NCBI GenBank assembly: GCA_019321725.1
Contig: CM033105.1
Location: 12,971,632 to 13,035,631 of the forward strand
Source: Paulownia fortunei
Taxonomy: Eukaryota; Streptophyta; Magnoliopsida; Lamiales; Paulowniaceae
Direction of reading: 5' to 3'
Length of the DNA stretch: 64,000 nt
This document shows positions 23,642-34,260 of the stretch, one piece after another; position 1 is the stretch's first letter, and the number at the start of each line of letters is the position of its first letter. The notes beneath the pieces are model-generated. The model searched no databases. It worked only from the letters and a program-made list of their open reading frames with translations, and was not told the DNA's origin. Both the position numbers and the translations under genes were made by a program.

Positions 23642-25012
23642 AATACCCCCAAACTTGAAGATTTGCTTGTCATCAAGCATCAAACATGAATTCTGAATAA
23701 CAACCCCTCTATGAATTAGGTAACAAAAGTCAAGAAAGATTTTTCTAACATCTCATTTCAAAAGATTAGAAAAATATAACAAGTTTACATGTTAACATGC
23801 ATATTGATTTAACTTAACTTCATGGTCTTGTGTGTGTGAGTGTGAAAGTAGTAGTTTATCAACTTTCATTTTTCATTCGGATAGGTTTATAAATCTAACT
23901 ATTCATATTTGATCCACTTTTGAAGTGCTTACCAAACTCTACAGGCTAGTCTCCACTAATATAGGTAGATCATAGCATCAAAGATCGAAAGGACTTCCAA
24001 ATCTTATATTGTGAGGCTTGGTAATGGTGGGAATATATGAAAAATTGTAACTAAAAATTACCCATTTTACATCATCATACTAGAACCTTTATGAATGGGC
24101 ACCAACTTCTTAATCAATCCCTTCATTTTTCTTTATTGAACATCCTATTTTTCTTCTTTTTAATCTTGTATTACCCCTAAACTTATTTATTTTGTTGTAT
24201 GCAACGGGAGTCTATTTGTTTTAGGGAGTTCAAATTATATATCTCAATTCAAAATCTCTCCATTTTCATCCCTTTTCAATCTTTTCTTCTCTTTATTTAT
24301 ATTTTTTTTAATACAACAATTCATTCAAGAATGATTGTGTAAATGAGAAGAAAAAAGGTAGAATATTGGAATTTTTTTTCATAAAGCTCGATAATGTGTA
24401 TAGGGTGTGCAAAGCATTGTTTCAATAGGTTTAAGAGGGGATACTAGGGAATAATTTAAGTATAGGTTGGCTTCAAAGGTTCAAACAACCCGAAAATGGC
24501 CTAAATCATTTCTTTAATGCTATGCCACCTAGGATTTAACCTTAATTAGTGATCAAACAAGTTCTAGAGGTTGGTGAGATCATTTAGGAAATAATTAGAC
24601 CTTATAAATAGTCTCTAAACAATTAAATGTAACTCAACAAACTACTTAGTGCATCAAGATTCACAAAATCTCATAGAGTAAATAAAACCAATTTTTTATG
24701 TTTAGACACGTAAACAAACATACATATTCTAATATTCACTCTTTTTTTTCTTAAAACATGCACATAGTTCATCACTAAACTTGACAATCAATAAACTAAA
24801 CAAGTCATTGAACCAAACTTAACAAGCTACAAAAAAGCATTAAACGTCTTAAGTAATAAGCAATTATCCTAAACTCCCTCCCCCAAACTTAATATAAGCA
24901 TTGTCCTCAATGATTGAGAGAATTGTAAAATAAGAGAACTTTCCTAAAAATGGGTGGTGTTCTTTCGAAATTAAAACCAGCTATTTTTTCTTTTTTTTTA
25001 TATTTTTAGCCT
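23642..25012 (-). other. 3' noncoding region of D with two polypurine tracts
   Basis: On the minus strand the LTR-proximal tract is caagtttgggggtatt (23642-23656). A second box, aagtttgggggagggag, lies at 24874-24890, just after a gaggacaatgc motif. Such a doubled arrangement, with an internal polypurine box well upstream of the LTR, is known in Athila-like elements. The rest is AT-rich without ORFs. No integrase and no ORF2 is present between this region and RNase H. Confidence 0.65.
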
Positions 25013-26460
25013 TTAGCCTGCAAAAATGAGATAATTTACAAAATTTACATACCAAGGTAAATTATCTTTGATTGCCAAAATAAACTCATCTAGGAAACAT
25101 TCTTTAATTGGCCCTTCAAAGTTCTCATTTTCCTGCTCTAACCTCGATAAGTGATCTACTACCACATTTTCACTTGTTTTCTTATCTTTGATTTCAAGAT
25201 CAAATTCTAGAAGAATGAGTATCCACCGAATTAGCCTTATTTTTGCATCTTTTTTAGCACACAGATACCTAATAGCAACATGATCGGTATATACTATCGC
25301 CTTGGTACCTACAAGATAAGCACGGAATTTATTAAATACAAAAACAACGGCTAACAATTCTTTTTCAGTAGTGGTGTAATCTTGTTAGGTATCATCAAGT
25401 GTTCAACTTGCATAGTAAATAGCCCTAAAAATTTTATCTCTTTTTTGTCCTAACACCGCTCCAACCGCATATCACTAGCATCACATATAAGCTCAAATGG
25501 TTGGGTCCAGTTCGGTACCACTATAATAGAACCTAAAATGAGAGGCTTCTTGATATGATCAAAGGCCTGTAGGTAATCATCATTAAAATCAAATAGCTTA
25601 TCTTTTTCCAAAAAGTTTTACAATTTTTGAAAAATATTTAATGAATCTTCTATAAAACCTGGCATGTTCCAAAAAACTACGAATAGTTTTCACATTGATT
25701 GGTGGTGGAAGTTTTTCAATAGCAATAATTTCTGCTCGGTCAATCTCAAGTCCTTTGGATGATACTCGGTGACCTAAATCATACCTTCTTTTACCATAAA
25801 ATGGCATTTTTTCCAATTTAAAACAAGGTTAGTCTCCTCACATCTTTGCAAAATAAGATGAAGATTATGTAGACATATATCAAACGAGGAGCCAAAAATT
25901 GAAAAATCATCCATAAAAATTTTCATTATGTTCTCCACCATATCATGAAAAATTGCCATCATGTATCTTTGAAATGTGGCTAGGGCATTGCATAATCTAA
26001 ATGGCATTCTTTGAATAGCAAAAGTACCATAAGGGCATATGAATATTGTTTTCTCTTGATCTTCGGGTGTTATGACAATTTGATTGTCCCCCGAATAACC
26101 ATCAAGAAAATAATAGTATTGATACCCTACAAGTCAGTCTAACATTTTATAAATAAATAGGAGGGGAAAATCATCCTTACGAGTAGCTTTGTTGAGTTTT
26201 CTATAATCAATACATACTCACAACCTGTGACCGTTCTTGTTGGTATTAGTTTATTATTATCATTTTGAATCATGGTCTTGCCACCCTTTTTTTGAACTAC
26301 TTGACCCAGACTCACCCAAGAACTATCATAAGTTGCATAAATCATTCCAGCATTCAACCATTTCAAGACTTTATTTCTTACAACCTCTTTCATTACAGGA
26401 TTTAGTCTACGTTCATATTCATAGATGGTTTGTAAATTTTTTCCATTAAGATTTTATGCA
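25013..26460 (-). pseudogene. Element D reverse transcriptase and RNase H
   Basis: The RT N-terminal part (VVRNKVLKWLNAGMIYA, WVSLGQVVQKKGG) lies at 26260-26400. The RT core has MPFRLCNALATFQRYMM and the catalytic FMDDFSIFG (25890-26007), followed by LVLNWKKCHFMV and EKLPPP.NVKTIRSFLEHA (25640-25830). RNase H has [43 protein letters not shown] and DHLSRLE (25110-25360). The catalytic YxDD-type box survives as FMDD. Several frameshifts separate the pieces. After RNase H the frame ends at 25013 without an integrase zinc finger or core, so the element cannot integrate its own cDNA. Confidence 0.85.
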
Positions 26461-26521
26461 TGACAATTGAAGGACTAATACCTTTTAAATCAAAAATTGA
26501 CCAACCAGTAGCAGATTTATG

Positions 26522-27350
26522 CTATCTTAAAACATGAAGTAACTTTTCAACCTCTAAATGAGATATGGATGCTGAAACAATTACCAGATGAATGTTGTAA
26601 GCACCTAGAAATTCATATCGCAAATGCTCGAGAAGTGCTTTCAACTCTGGTGATATTGTTTGTTCATTAATTGTGGTATCTTCTATTACTTCCTTATATT
26701 TATTCTTCTTCAACTCCACCTCTCTTGATTCAAGAAAATCAAGTAATGCATTAAATCCTCATTATCACTATCATGGTGATTACCTTGTATTATGGAATGA
26801 ATAATGCATTGCTCTAAAGGTTCGATAGGAATTTGTTTGAAAAAATGATCATGCAAGCAAGTTTCTAACATTTTAATCTTATTACAAGTATGTGGTTTCT
26901 CTTGAAACTTCAATGCATGATAAATGTTAAACATCAGTTCATCCTCATTAACTCTTAGAGTTAATTCACAACATTGAACATCAATCAAAGCACACCCGGT
27001 AGCAAGGAATGGTCGATCAAGAATTAAAGGAATTTCTTGGTCTTTCTTCATATCTAACACCACAAAATCTGGAAAAAATATGAATTTATCCAATTTTACC
27101 AATACATCTTCAACAACTTCTCTTGGATAGGTGAGAGGCCTATTTGGTAATTGCAAGGTGATAGTGGATGGTTTGACTTCTCTAATTCCTAATTCCTTGA
27201 AAACAAAAAGTGACATCAAATTAATGGTTGCTCCAAGATCACATAATGCTTTATTAAAGAAAGAACCTCCTATGGTACAAAGAATAGTAAAACTCCTTGG
27301 ATCCTTTAATTTTTGAGGAAGTTTTTCTATAAAATGGCACTACACTCTTC
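26522..27350 (-). pseudogene. Element D protease and protease-RT linker
   Basis: From 27350 leftwards it reads KLKDPRSFTILCTIGGSFF, NKALCDLGATINLMSLFVFK, ELGIREVKPSTITLQLPNRP, EVVEDVLVKLDKFIFFPDFV and VLDMKKDQEIPLILDRPFLA. The CDLGA active-site motif is retained. A linker follows with SPELKALLEHLRYEFLGAYN and a run leading to RT. The main open frame is 26710-27219 (169 codons). This is the best preserved coding piece of D. Related Athila proteases also use DLGA rather than DTGA, so that alone does not mean inactivity. Confidence 0.8.
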
Positions 27351-28400
27351 TGCGAGATTCATAGTTTCAAACTCCACTAATTGCCTTTTTCTTGACATCA
27401 CATCTTTCATGAACTTGGCGTAGTTAGGCATTTGCTCAAGAGTATCTGCAAAAGGAATATTAACATGAATTTTCTTGAAAATTTTCAGAAATTTTGCAAA
27501 TTGTGAATCAATATTTTTCTTTTGAAATCTTTGTGGAAAAGGAATGGGATCATTAAATTTAAACGTTTCAAGTTAGGAGTAGATTTTAGCTTCTCAGCCC
27601 CTATATGTTCATTTGATTACATTTTTTTTTTTTTGATTGTTCATCCATAGGACTTTGACTCAAAGTACATGTTATTGGCTCATCAATGTTAGAAATTTTT
27701 ATTTCCATCCCCTTGATTTTGGTTCCACTTCAAAGTTGGATGGCTTTGCAATGCTCTCTTGGATTGATTTCTGTATCACTTGGAAATTTTCCTTTATGTC
27801 TTTTAGCATTAAATTCAGTAGCAAGCTATCCAATTTGAGTCTCTATTGATTTTATTTGAGCTCCTAAACTTGAAGCTAGCTGCCTCGATTGAGTCTCAAT
27901 ATTGTCTATATTTGTTTCATCCTTATTTAATAGGGCTCTTGTCTCACCAATGAAAGTACTGATCAAATCCTCCAAAGATGCCTTTTTCTCACCTACTTGA
28001 GGGTTAGGATGTGGTGGATTGTTGTAACCCGATGGGGTTGAAGCATATTTCGATAGTTGGCATAGGAAAAATTCTCATGGTTTCTAAGCCACGGATGGTA
28101 GTGAGTAGGTAATTGGTTTCCCATGAAATTGAAATTATAGTTATTAACAAAGTTTACCTACTCATTACCTTTGGTTTCCATAAATGAAGTGCTAGTGGAT
28201 GCCATGGAGTCCATTCCTTGAGAAGCTCCATTATAAGTCCAAGGTGCAAATTAGTTAGAAAGAGCATAAACTTGTACAACTAGTTGTGTAAATGAACATA
28301 CCTCATGAACACCGATAATATTTTTAATGGAAGACCTCTCGGAAGGCCATTGATAGTTATTAATAGCCACCTCCTTAACAAAATATGGGCTTTATTTGAG
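27351..28400 (-). pseudogene. Element D gag, C-terminal part
   Basis: The region between protease and the insertion point of E contains the degenerate gag C-terminal half, including proline-rich reverse-complement text around 27980-28240 that resembles the QxNxxHPGFSW-type stretch of Athila gag. No single long frame remains. The sequence is interrupted at 28405 by element E and resumes at 38793. Confidence 0.55.
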
Positions 28401-28405
28401 GTCTT

Positions 28406-29964
28406 TGCTACAACTTTAAGGTTGCAAACCCAAGTGCAGGTTGTATTAAGTAATAAATTTCTTGTGAGTCCGAGGTCGATCCACAGGAAAGTTGTTTGAA
28501 GAATTCAAGTTTATATTTCTAAAAAGATGGAGTTTATGTGAATCAAAATATATGAACAATTAATGTAAGTTGTAACTAAAGAAAAATCGAAGTAATAAAA
28601 GTACTGAGGATTAGGGATCCACTCTTGAGTTTTGGATAGAGAAATGGTTATTTATTCTTTTTAGCTCTATTAATTGCCACAATTGGAATCCATACATAAT
28701 GAAGGTTCCAATGGGAAGATATTATTAAATAACTCATGCATTAAGGTAATCATGATATTGTCTTACTATTGCAAATTATCTCTTAACACCAACACTTACT
28801 TATGGGATCAAACATTTATCCTTCGTCAACAACAAATTAAGGTTTCACATTAGCAGTCGGTGGGGTAAAATCGTACAATAAGCTAAATGAACCCAAGTAT
28901 TTTTGTGCCATTGAAGATACATAAATCAAGAATCATCACAAAATAAGTAGGGATTAAATCAAAAATAAAAATAATAATATAGCATACTTAAACATTCTCT
29001 ACCCTTGTAACCATTCATCTTCCTCCATCAAGAGGTTCACCCTTTTTCCTCAGCAAAATCAAATTTAGAAAGACATAACAAAAGTAGCAAAGACTAAAAA
29101 TATAAGAGAAACTAGAGAATGCATTTCTATTACTACTAGAAAACATACAAACTAGAAAATTTAGCCTAAAGAAACCCTCTACCCCCCTCCTCTCTTACAA
29201 GCTTAATACATGGCCTATTTATAGTACTTGGAATAAGCTAGAGCCAAACAAATAATGGGCTGGTAAGTTGTTACACCAAGTTCTCATCCATTGAATTGAA
29301 TTGAATTATATTATTCAGTCAGATATAACCTGATTTTGAAGATGCATAAAGAATAAAAATTGTAGATCTTTCGGTGCTGATATATTTGCATATAACTTTT
29401 GTCAAATTTGGCTATAAATGAAGGAGATATGGTCAAATTACTAATTCATGTCTAAGAGTCATCCTGTAACAGCAGCATCAACTTACAACCTATATTTTTA
29501 CCATTTTGACACATTTTCTCACCATCTTGTCTTCAGAAAACTTGTTTATTTACTCTTATGTATAACATATCCAAATTTCAGTCCAAAATAAATTTGGGCT
29601 TAAGAGATATAACCCAATTGGTAAAATAAGTCAATACTGGGCTGAACTATGATCCCAATTTTGGTGATCCATTTTGTGCAACTAGTTGGACAAATTCTTT
29701 GCTATAATCAAGACTGAATTGGACTAAACTTCCAACAAAAAAGTTGTACCACTATCTCTTGGCTTTCAAATGAAATAAGCTTTAGGTCTATAGGGCTTTT
29801 GATCATGAAATTATGCTTAAATTACAAACACTACACGAGTTTGGAAACATGCTTCCATTTATTCCCTAACACAAAACATTAATAAAACAATAATATTAAC
29901 AAGAATAAAGCAACAAAAGTATAAAGGATTTGATATAAAAATATATCAAAATATGCACTTATCA
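28406..29964 (-). repeat. 3' LTR of element E
   Basis: It begins tgataagtgcatattttga at 29964 on the minus strand and ends ...gttgtagca at 28406. It is highly similar to 37229-38787, with small compensating insertions and deletions (a gap near 29260 opposite 38095-38150). The immediately upstream tract at 29965 identifies it as the 3' LTR. Left of it is the target duplication gtctt. Confidence 0.92.
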
Positions 29965-31697
29965 AATTATCCCACACTTAACTCTTGCTTGTCCTCGAGC
30001 AAGCCTAAAACAAACCTAAGCTAATCCACTTTCGTAAGAAATCACGATTGCATTTAGCATATGCAACAAGCCTTTAAACCCCTAGGTGGCCTATAGAGGA
30101 CGAGTTATAGTCTTGTGAAGGTTTTTAGCAGTGATACCCACAAACACCTATAATAACTATCTTCCAGCTATTATTCTCATGAAGCAACAAAGCAATATGG
30201 AAATAAAATCAAATAAGTGTTGAGTTTAACTCTTAGTCATTCAAAAGTCAATACATTTCTACAATAAGCATACTCAAGTGTGTGTATGGATAGTTAATGT
30301 GAATAGTGATGAAACTATGCATGCTTCAAATAAGTAAATTCTGATAAAACCTTACAAAAACCATCATCCAATCTCTAACAGAAAAGTTAAACATCATAGG
30401 CTCTTCATTTGGTGAAAATCTCCAGTACACTGAAGGCACCACACGAAATCAAAAAGTTTTCAACAAATGTTGTAATGGGGCCAAAGGATAGCGACGTAGC
30501 TAAAAAATAAAAGGAAAAGATGCAACAAAGGTTCTTAAAACCTCATGAAATTAGAGACATAGAGTTTATCGATGAAGAATTCTCAAACTCCACAAATTTC
30601 AACACTAGAGTCTATTGTTATTGAATTAGACCCTTCTTATTTATCTTGCAACATCTCATTTTCAGTTGCAACTCGTAGCACTTTGTAATTTTATTTTTTT
30701 TCGTTCTATTTTTTTATTATTTTTTTTTAAATAGAAACTCCCCCACACTTATCTTCTATTCCAACTTGATTTTTTTTTGTAAGTTCAAGCTATCAATTGA
30801 ATGTCTCTTAAACTCCAATAATTTTTAGAATAAGGGTTGGATAATAGTGTATTTATGTTAGTTAAAAAGATATGGTTACAAAAAAAAATATTTATTTATT
30901 GAAAGGCTCAAAGTGGTTTAATAGGGGAATGTTCTCTTGAAACATCATATGGGGAACAAGCTGAATTGGCAATGGTGCTAGAAGCCTAATGCCTTAATCA
31001 TTTTTCTAGTGGTGCACTATCAGTTGTTTGTCTCGATAGACCAAAAGTAAAAGTTCTAATACTCAACCCCTACATGTTGAAGATCTAAGTGATTATTAGA
31101 GCAAGGGCATAATAACTTCATATTTTGACATGATTGTCTTCACACTAAATAACATAACTATTTTTGCAAAAAAAATTAAAATTTTTGAGTATAATTATCG
31201 CAAAAATATATTAACCAAATAACAACATCAAACTCCAAAACAACACCCATCATCAATCAAACCACATTATTAATGCTTAATTTTAATCATTGAAGTTGGA
31301 AAAACCTCTACGACTTAAAAAAAATTCAAAACAATTGGTAATTCACAAACATTTGTTAAAAAATTCACAAGCTTGCCATGTTATGCAAAAAAATAGGGAT
31401 GTGTCTCAAGAGTATTACAATTACCCTTTACTCTGCCACCAGTTTTCATGATTTCAACGAACCCATCATAAAATACGCTTGATTTTTTTTTAATACTGGA
31501 AAAACACACATTGAACACACAAGTCATGATATCAACTATCCCTCCCCCAACCTAATCAAGACATTGTCCCTAATGTCAAAAATAGATACGAAAGTAGAGT
31601 TTGAAAGATATCACTTGAAGTGTGGCTAAAAAAAATAAAGCTGAAACAACAAAAAAAAAAAACACATACTATTAGATAAAACCATTAACAATAAGTA
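29965..31697 (-). other. 3' noncoding region of E with three polypurine boxes
   Basis: On the minus strand the LTR-proximal tract aagtgtgggataatt lies at 29965-29980. Two further purine boxes are aagtgtgggggag (30738-30750) and ggttgggggaggga (31539-31552), the last preceded by cattagggacaatgt. Repeated boxes may be primers for extra plus-strand starts or relics of older 3' ends. No ORF of note is found between the LOG-like sequence and the LTR. Confidence 0.6.
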
Positions 31698-32351
31698 TCA
31701 CAGACTAAGAGTCAAATGCAATTTGCATTTTTGACCATTGTTCATGTTGGACCAATCCACATTGTCTAAGGCTGGATTAGGTTCTGGCACATATGCTAGA
31801 AGTTGATCAATTAGCTCGTTAGGTGTTGGAGCAGAAATGAGGATTCTTTTCGTAAACAGTAAAATAAAACCTTTTTTCACAGCATGATCTTCAAAAGATA
31901 GCAAACCATCATAAAAACCATTAACATTAAGAATATCTATAGGTTTTTTGGTGAATGTTGAGTTGTGCCCAAGAGACAACTTGGAATAATTCCTCTAGTG
32001 TGCCAAAATCGTCAAGTAGAATGATGAATGTATCCGCATTGTTTAACATGTTAGGCATTATGTCCTGAATATGTGACACTTTTAGCTCATCTCCAATGGT
32101 CATACTTGTGATATTCTGTACTGTTAAAGATTTTGGGATAACTCTCAGAACTTTGACACCTCCTACATAAGCAGAAATATCAACACTCCCCATTAATCCC
32201 AAACTGCCTCCCTCATATACTAAATGAATTTTTCTCTCTGCTAAAGTTCTACCAAGGTTATTCGTTGCCCCATAAATTCACTATTTTTTCCAAGATTGGA
32301 TCCACAAAAAACACAAATGTAATTGAATTTGCGAGTTGAAGAAACTTCTAT
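31698..32351 (-). pseudogene. LOG-like: Captured, intronless LOG-family copy (cytokinin riboside 5'-monophosphate phosphoribohydrolase)
   Basis: LOG enzymes release active cytokinin bases from their nucleotides in the cytosol. Three reading-frame segments on the minus strand together cover the whole protein (about 217 codons): FNYICVFCGSNLGKNSEFM, then LAERKIHLVYEGGSLGLMGS through GDELKVSHIQDIM, FGTLEELFQVVSWAQLNIHQ, then PIDILNVNGFYDGLLSF, KRILISAPTPNELIDQLLAY, VPEPNPALDNVDWSN and a terminal LTLSL. One base appears missing near 32275, and one A seems added in an A run near 31957. The signature GGxGT loop reads DDFGTLEE instead of PGGxGTxxE, and the first Gly-rich motif is YEGG instead of YGGG, so it is probably inactive. 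Plant LOG genes have several introns; none is present, which points to capture of spliced mRNA. ATG has become ATA at 32349-32351. Confidence 0.9.
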
Positions 32352-32590
32352 TTTTTTTATTTTTTTTCTTTTTGAAAATAAGTTGTGCAAAAATAGAGTG
32401 AGTACAGTGATATTTATTGAGGCGTGAACAGGGAATGCATTTATTGCATGTTTTTTTTTGTCAAAAAGATTAAAAATAAGGACACACATAAAATTTAAAA
32501 ATTACCTACTTACACGTGAATGTACACGTAGTTGTGATTGTGGCTCACATCTTTCTCTAGTTTTACGTCCAGTAACGGCTCAAACGCCCT
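32352..32590 (-). other. Spacer between the unknown ORF and the LOG-like copy
   Basis: An AT-rich spacer of about 240 bases with A-rich runs on the minus strand (complement of 32345-32375). It could be leader sequence of the captured transcript or element sequence. An ORF formally begins upstream at 32489, but its first 45 codons show no LOG similarity. Confidence 0.4.
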
Positions 32591-33129
32591 CTATGGGTCG
32601 AGGATATGCTTCCCATCTAGTTTTCTTATAAACTGGGAAACAGGATCTTTTAATGTGAGATTCCCAAGACTATAAAACTCATATTCATTTCGAAAATAAT
32701 CCCATTGTAACAATCCACATGAATGTGTCTCAAGAGTCAATATAATATGATCTAAAGACTCCTTACTCAGTCCATCCATAATGAATTTAAGTTTATCTTC
32801 TCGATTTTTAGAGACCATTCCTAAAGAACGATACTTTTTGTTGCAAGTCCATCTAGCATAATTGTGATAAACTTTTATTTTTTTCGCCCTTCGTTTTTTT
32901 GAATATGTACTTTTACCAAAATAAGGCATGTATCTAGTAAGCAAATCTGGAAATTCATGTGAAAACTCACTTGCTCTTACCTTTGCTTCAATTATCCATC
33001 GTATGTCCTCCGGATGCCCTTGTGCATAAACATCCTCAATCTTTCAATACTGATTTTATAAATTTTCAAAATTATATTTTTAGGAAGAAAAGGAAATCGC
33101 TTCTTGAGAGTTAGAAAAATGTCACCCAT
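32591..33129 (-). CDS. Unidentified ORF carried by element E
   Basis: Starting from ATG at 33129 the frame reads MGDIFLTLKKRFPFLP; after one apparent frameshift near 33040 it continues IEDVYAQGHPEDIRWIIEAK, VRASEFSHEFPDLLTRYMPY, a Lys/Arg-rich patch KKRRAKKIK, SLGMVSKNREDKLKFIMDGL, SHILDP-like residues and a stop at 32591. The segment 32591-32944 is open for 117 codons. Composition is that of a soluble, basic protein, about 180 residues in total. It has no gag, pol or LOG signature and I do not recognise the family. Its position, after integrase and before the LOG-like copy, is where Athila elements carry env-like or other extra ORFs. It might be a second captured host gene or an element-specific gene. 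Function unknown. Confidence 0.5.
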
Positions 33130-33321
33130 TTTGAAAAGAACAAGAAAAAAGAATGAGAAAAGTAGAGAAAATTTGTACAGAGATTTCAGTTGTTTGGAAA
33201 ACTGACAAGTCCGACTTTAATAGCCACGAAGTACCGTTATCCACCACTTAATCGGGAAAAAAAATAAAAGAAAAAAAACTATCAAAATAAATAAATTCAG
33301 AGAAAATGAGTATATACAACA

Positions 33322-34260
33322 CTAATCATAACAAGGGTTAGAAAGAAAAAGAATTTCCTCTTGTGAAAAATGATTTTCTAGAAATGGTTTAACTCTTTGT
33401 CCATTTATTTTGAATATGTTACCATTTATAGGATTCTCAATGTCAATCACCCCATAAGGATATACTCTTTTTACAATAAAAGGACCACTCCACCTTGATC
33501 TCAATTTTTCAGGAAACAAATGCAATCGAGAATTATAAAGCAAAACTTTTTGACCAACCTCAAATATTTTTCTTAAAATTTTATTATCACAAAAATCTTT
33601 GATTCTTGTTTTATAAATTTTAGAATTCTCATATGCATCATTTCTCAGTTCTTGAAGTTCATTGATTTGTAATTTGCGTAATTTTGAGGTTTCATGAAGG
33701 TTGAAGTTAAATATTTTGATTACCCAATAAGCTTTATGTTCAAGTTCAACAGGTAAATGACAAGGTTTTCCATAAACTATCCTATAAGAAGATATGTCTA
33801 ATGATGTTTTGAAAGCAGTTCTATATACCCAAAGTGTATCGGTAAGTCTAAGAGACCAATCTTTACGGTTTGGGTTAACTGTTTTCTCCAAAATTTATTT
33901 TATCTCCCTATTTGCAAGTTCAACTTGTCCATTTGTCTGAGGGTGATAAGAGGTTGCAACTTTATGTATGATTCTATATTTTCTTATTAAAGTTTCGAAA
34001 ACTTTGTTACAAAAATATTTTCCCCCATCACTGATAATAGATCTAGGAATTCCAAATCTACTTAAAATATTTTCTTTTAAAAAATTTATCACTATTTTGT
34101 GGTTATTGTTTCGACAAGAAATTGCCTCTATCCATTTTGAAACATAATCTATGGCAACCAATATGTAAAGAAAACCAAATGATAATGGAAATGGTCCCAT
34201 AAAATCAATACCCCAACAGTCAAAGATTTCAATCACTAGGATAGGGTGTAGGGGCATCAT
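33322..34260 (-). pseudogene. Element E integrase
   Basis: Two long open segments. 33895-34260 carries the catalytic core: [62 protein letters not shown]. 33322-33891 carries the C-terminal part: [56 protein letters not shown] and [14 protein letters not shown]. The D, D and E of the integrase triad (WGIDF, SDGGKY, NREIK region) are visible. The HHCC zinc-finger domain is missing at the N-terminus because of the deletion at about 34260. Only a stop near 33893 separates the two segments, so this is the best preserved gene of E. Confidence 0.88.

Noticed and set aside
31698..32351. A functional LOG enzyme gene
   Set aside because: Two frameshifts, loss of the start codon and altered glycine-rich motifs (DDFGTLEE and YEGG) argue for a dead copy.
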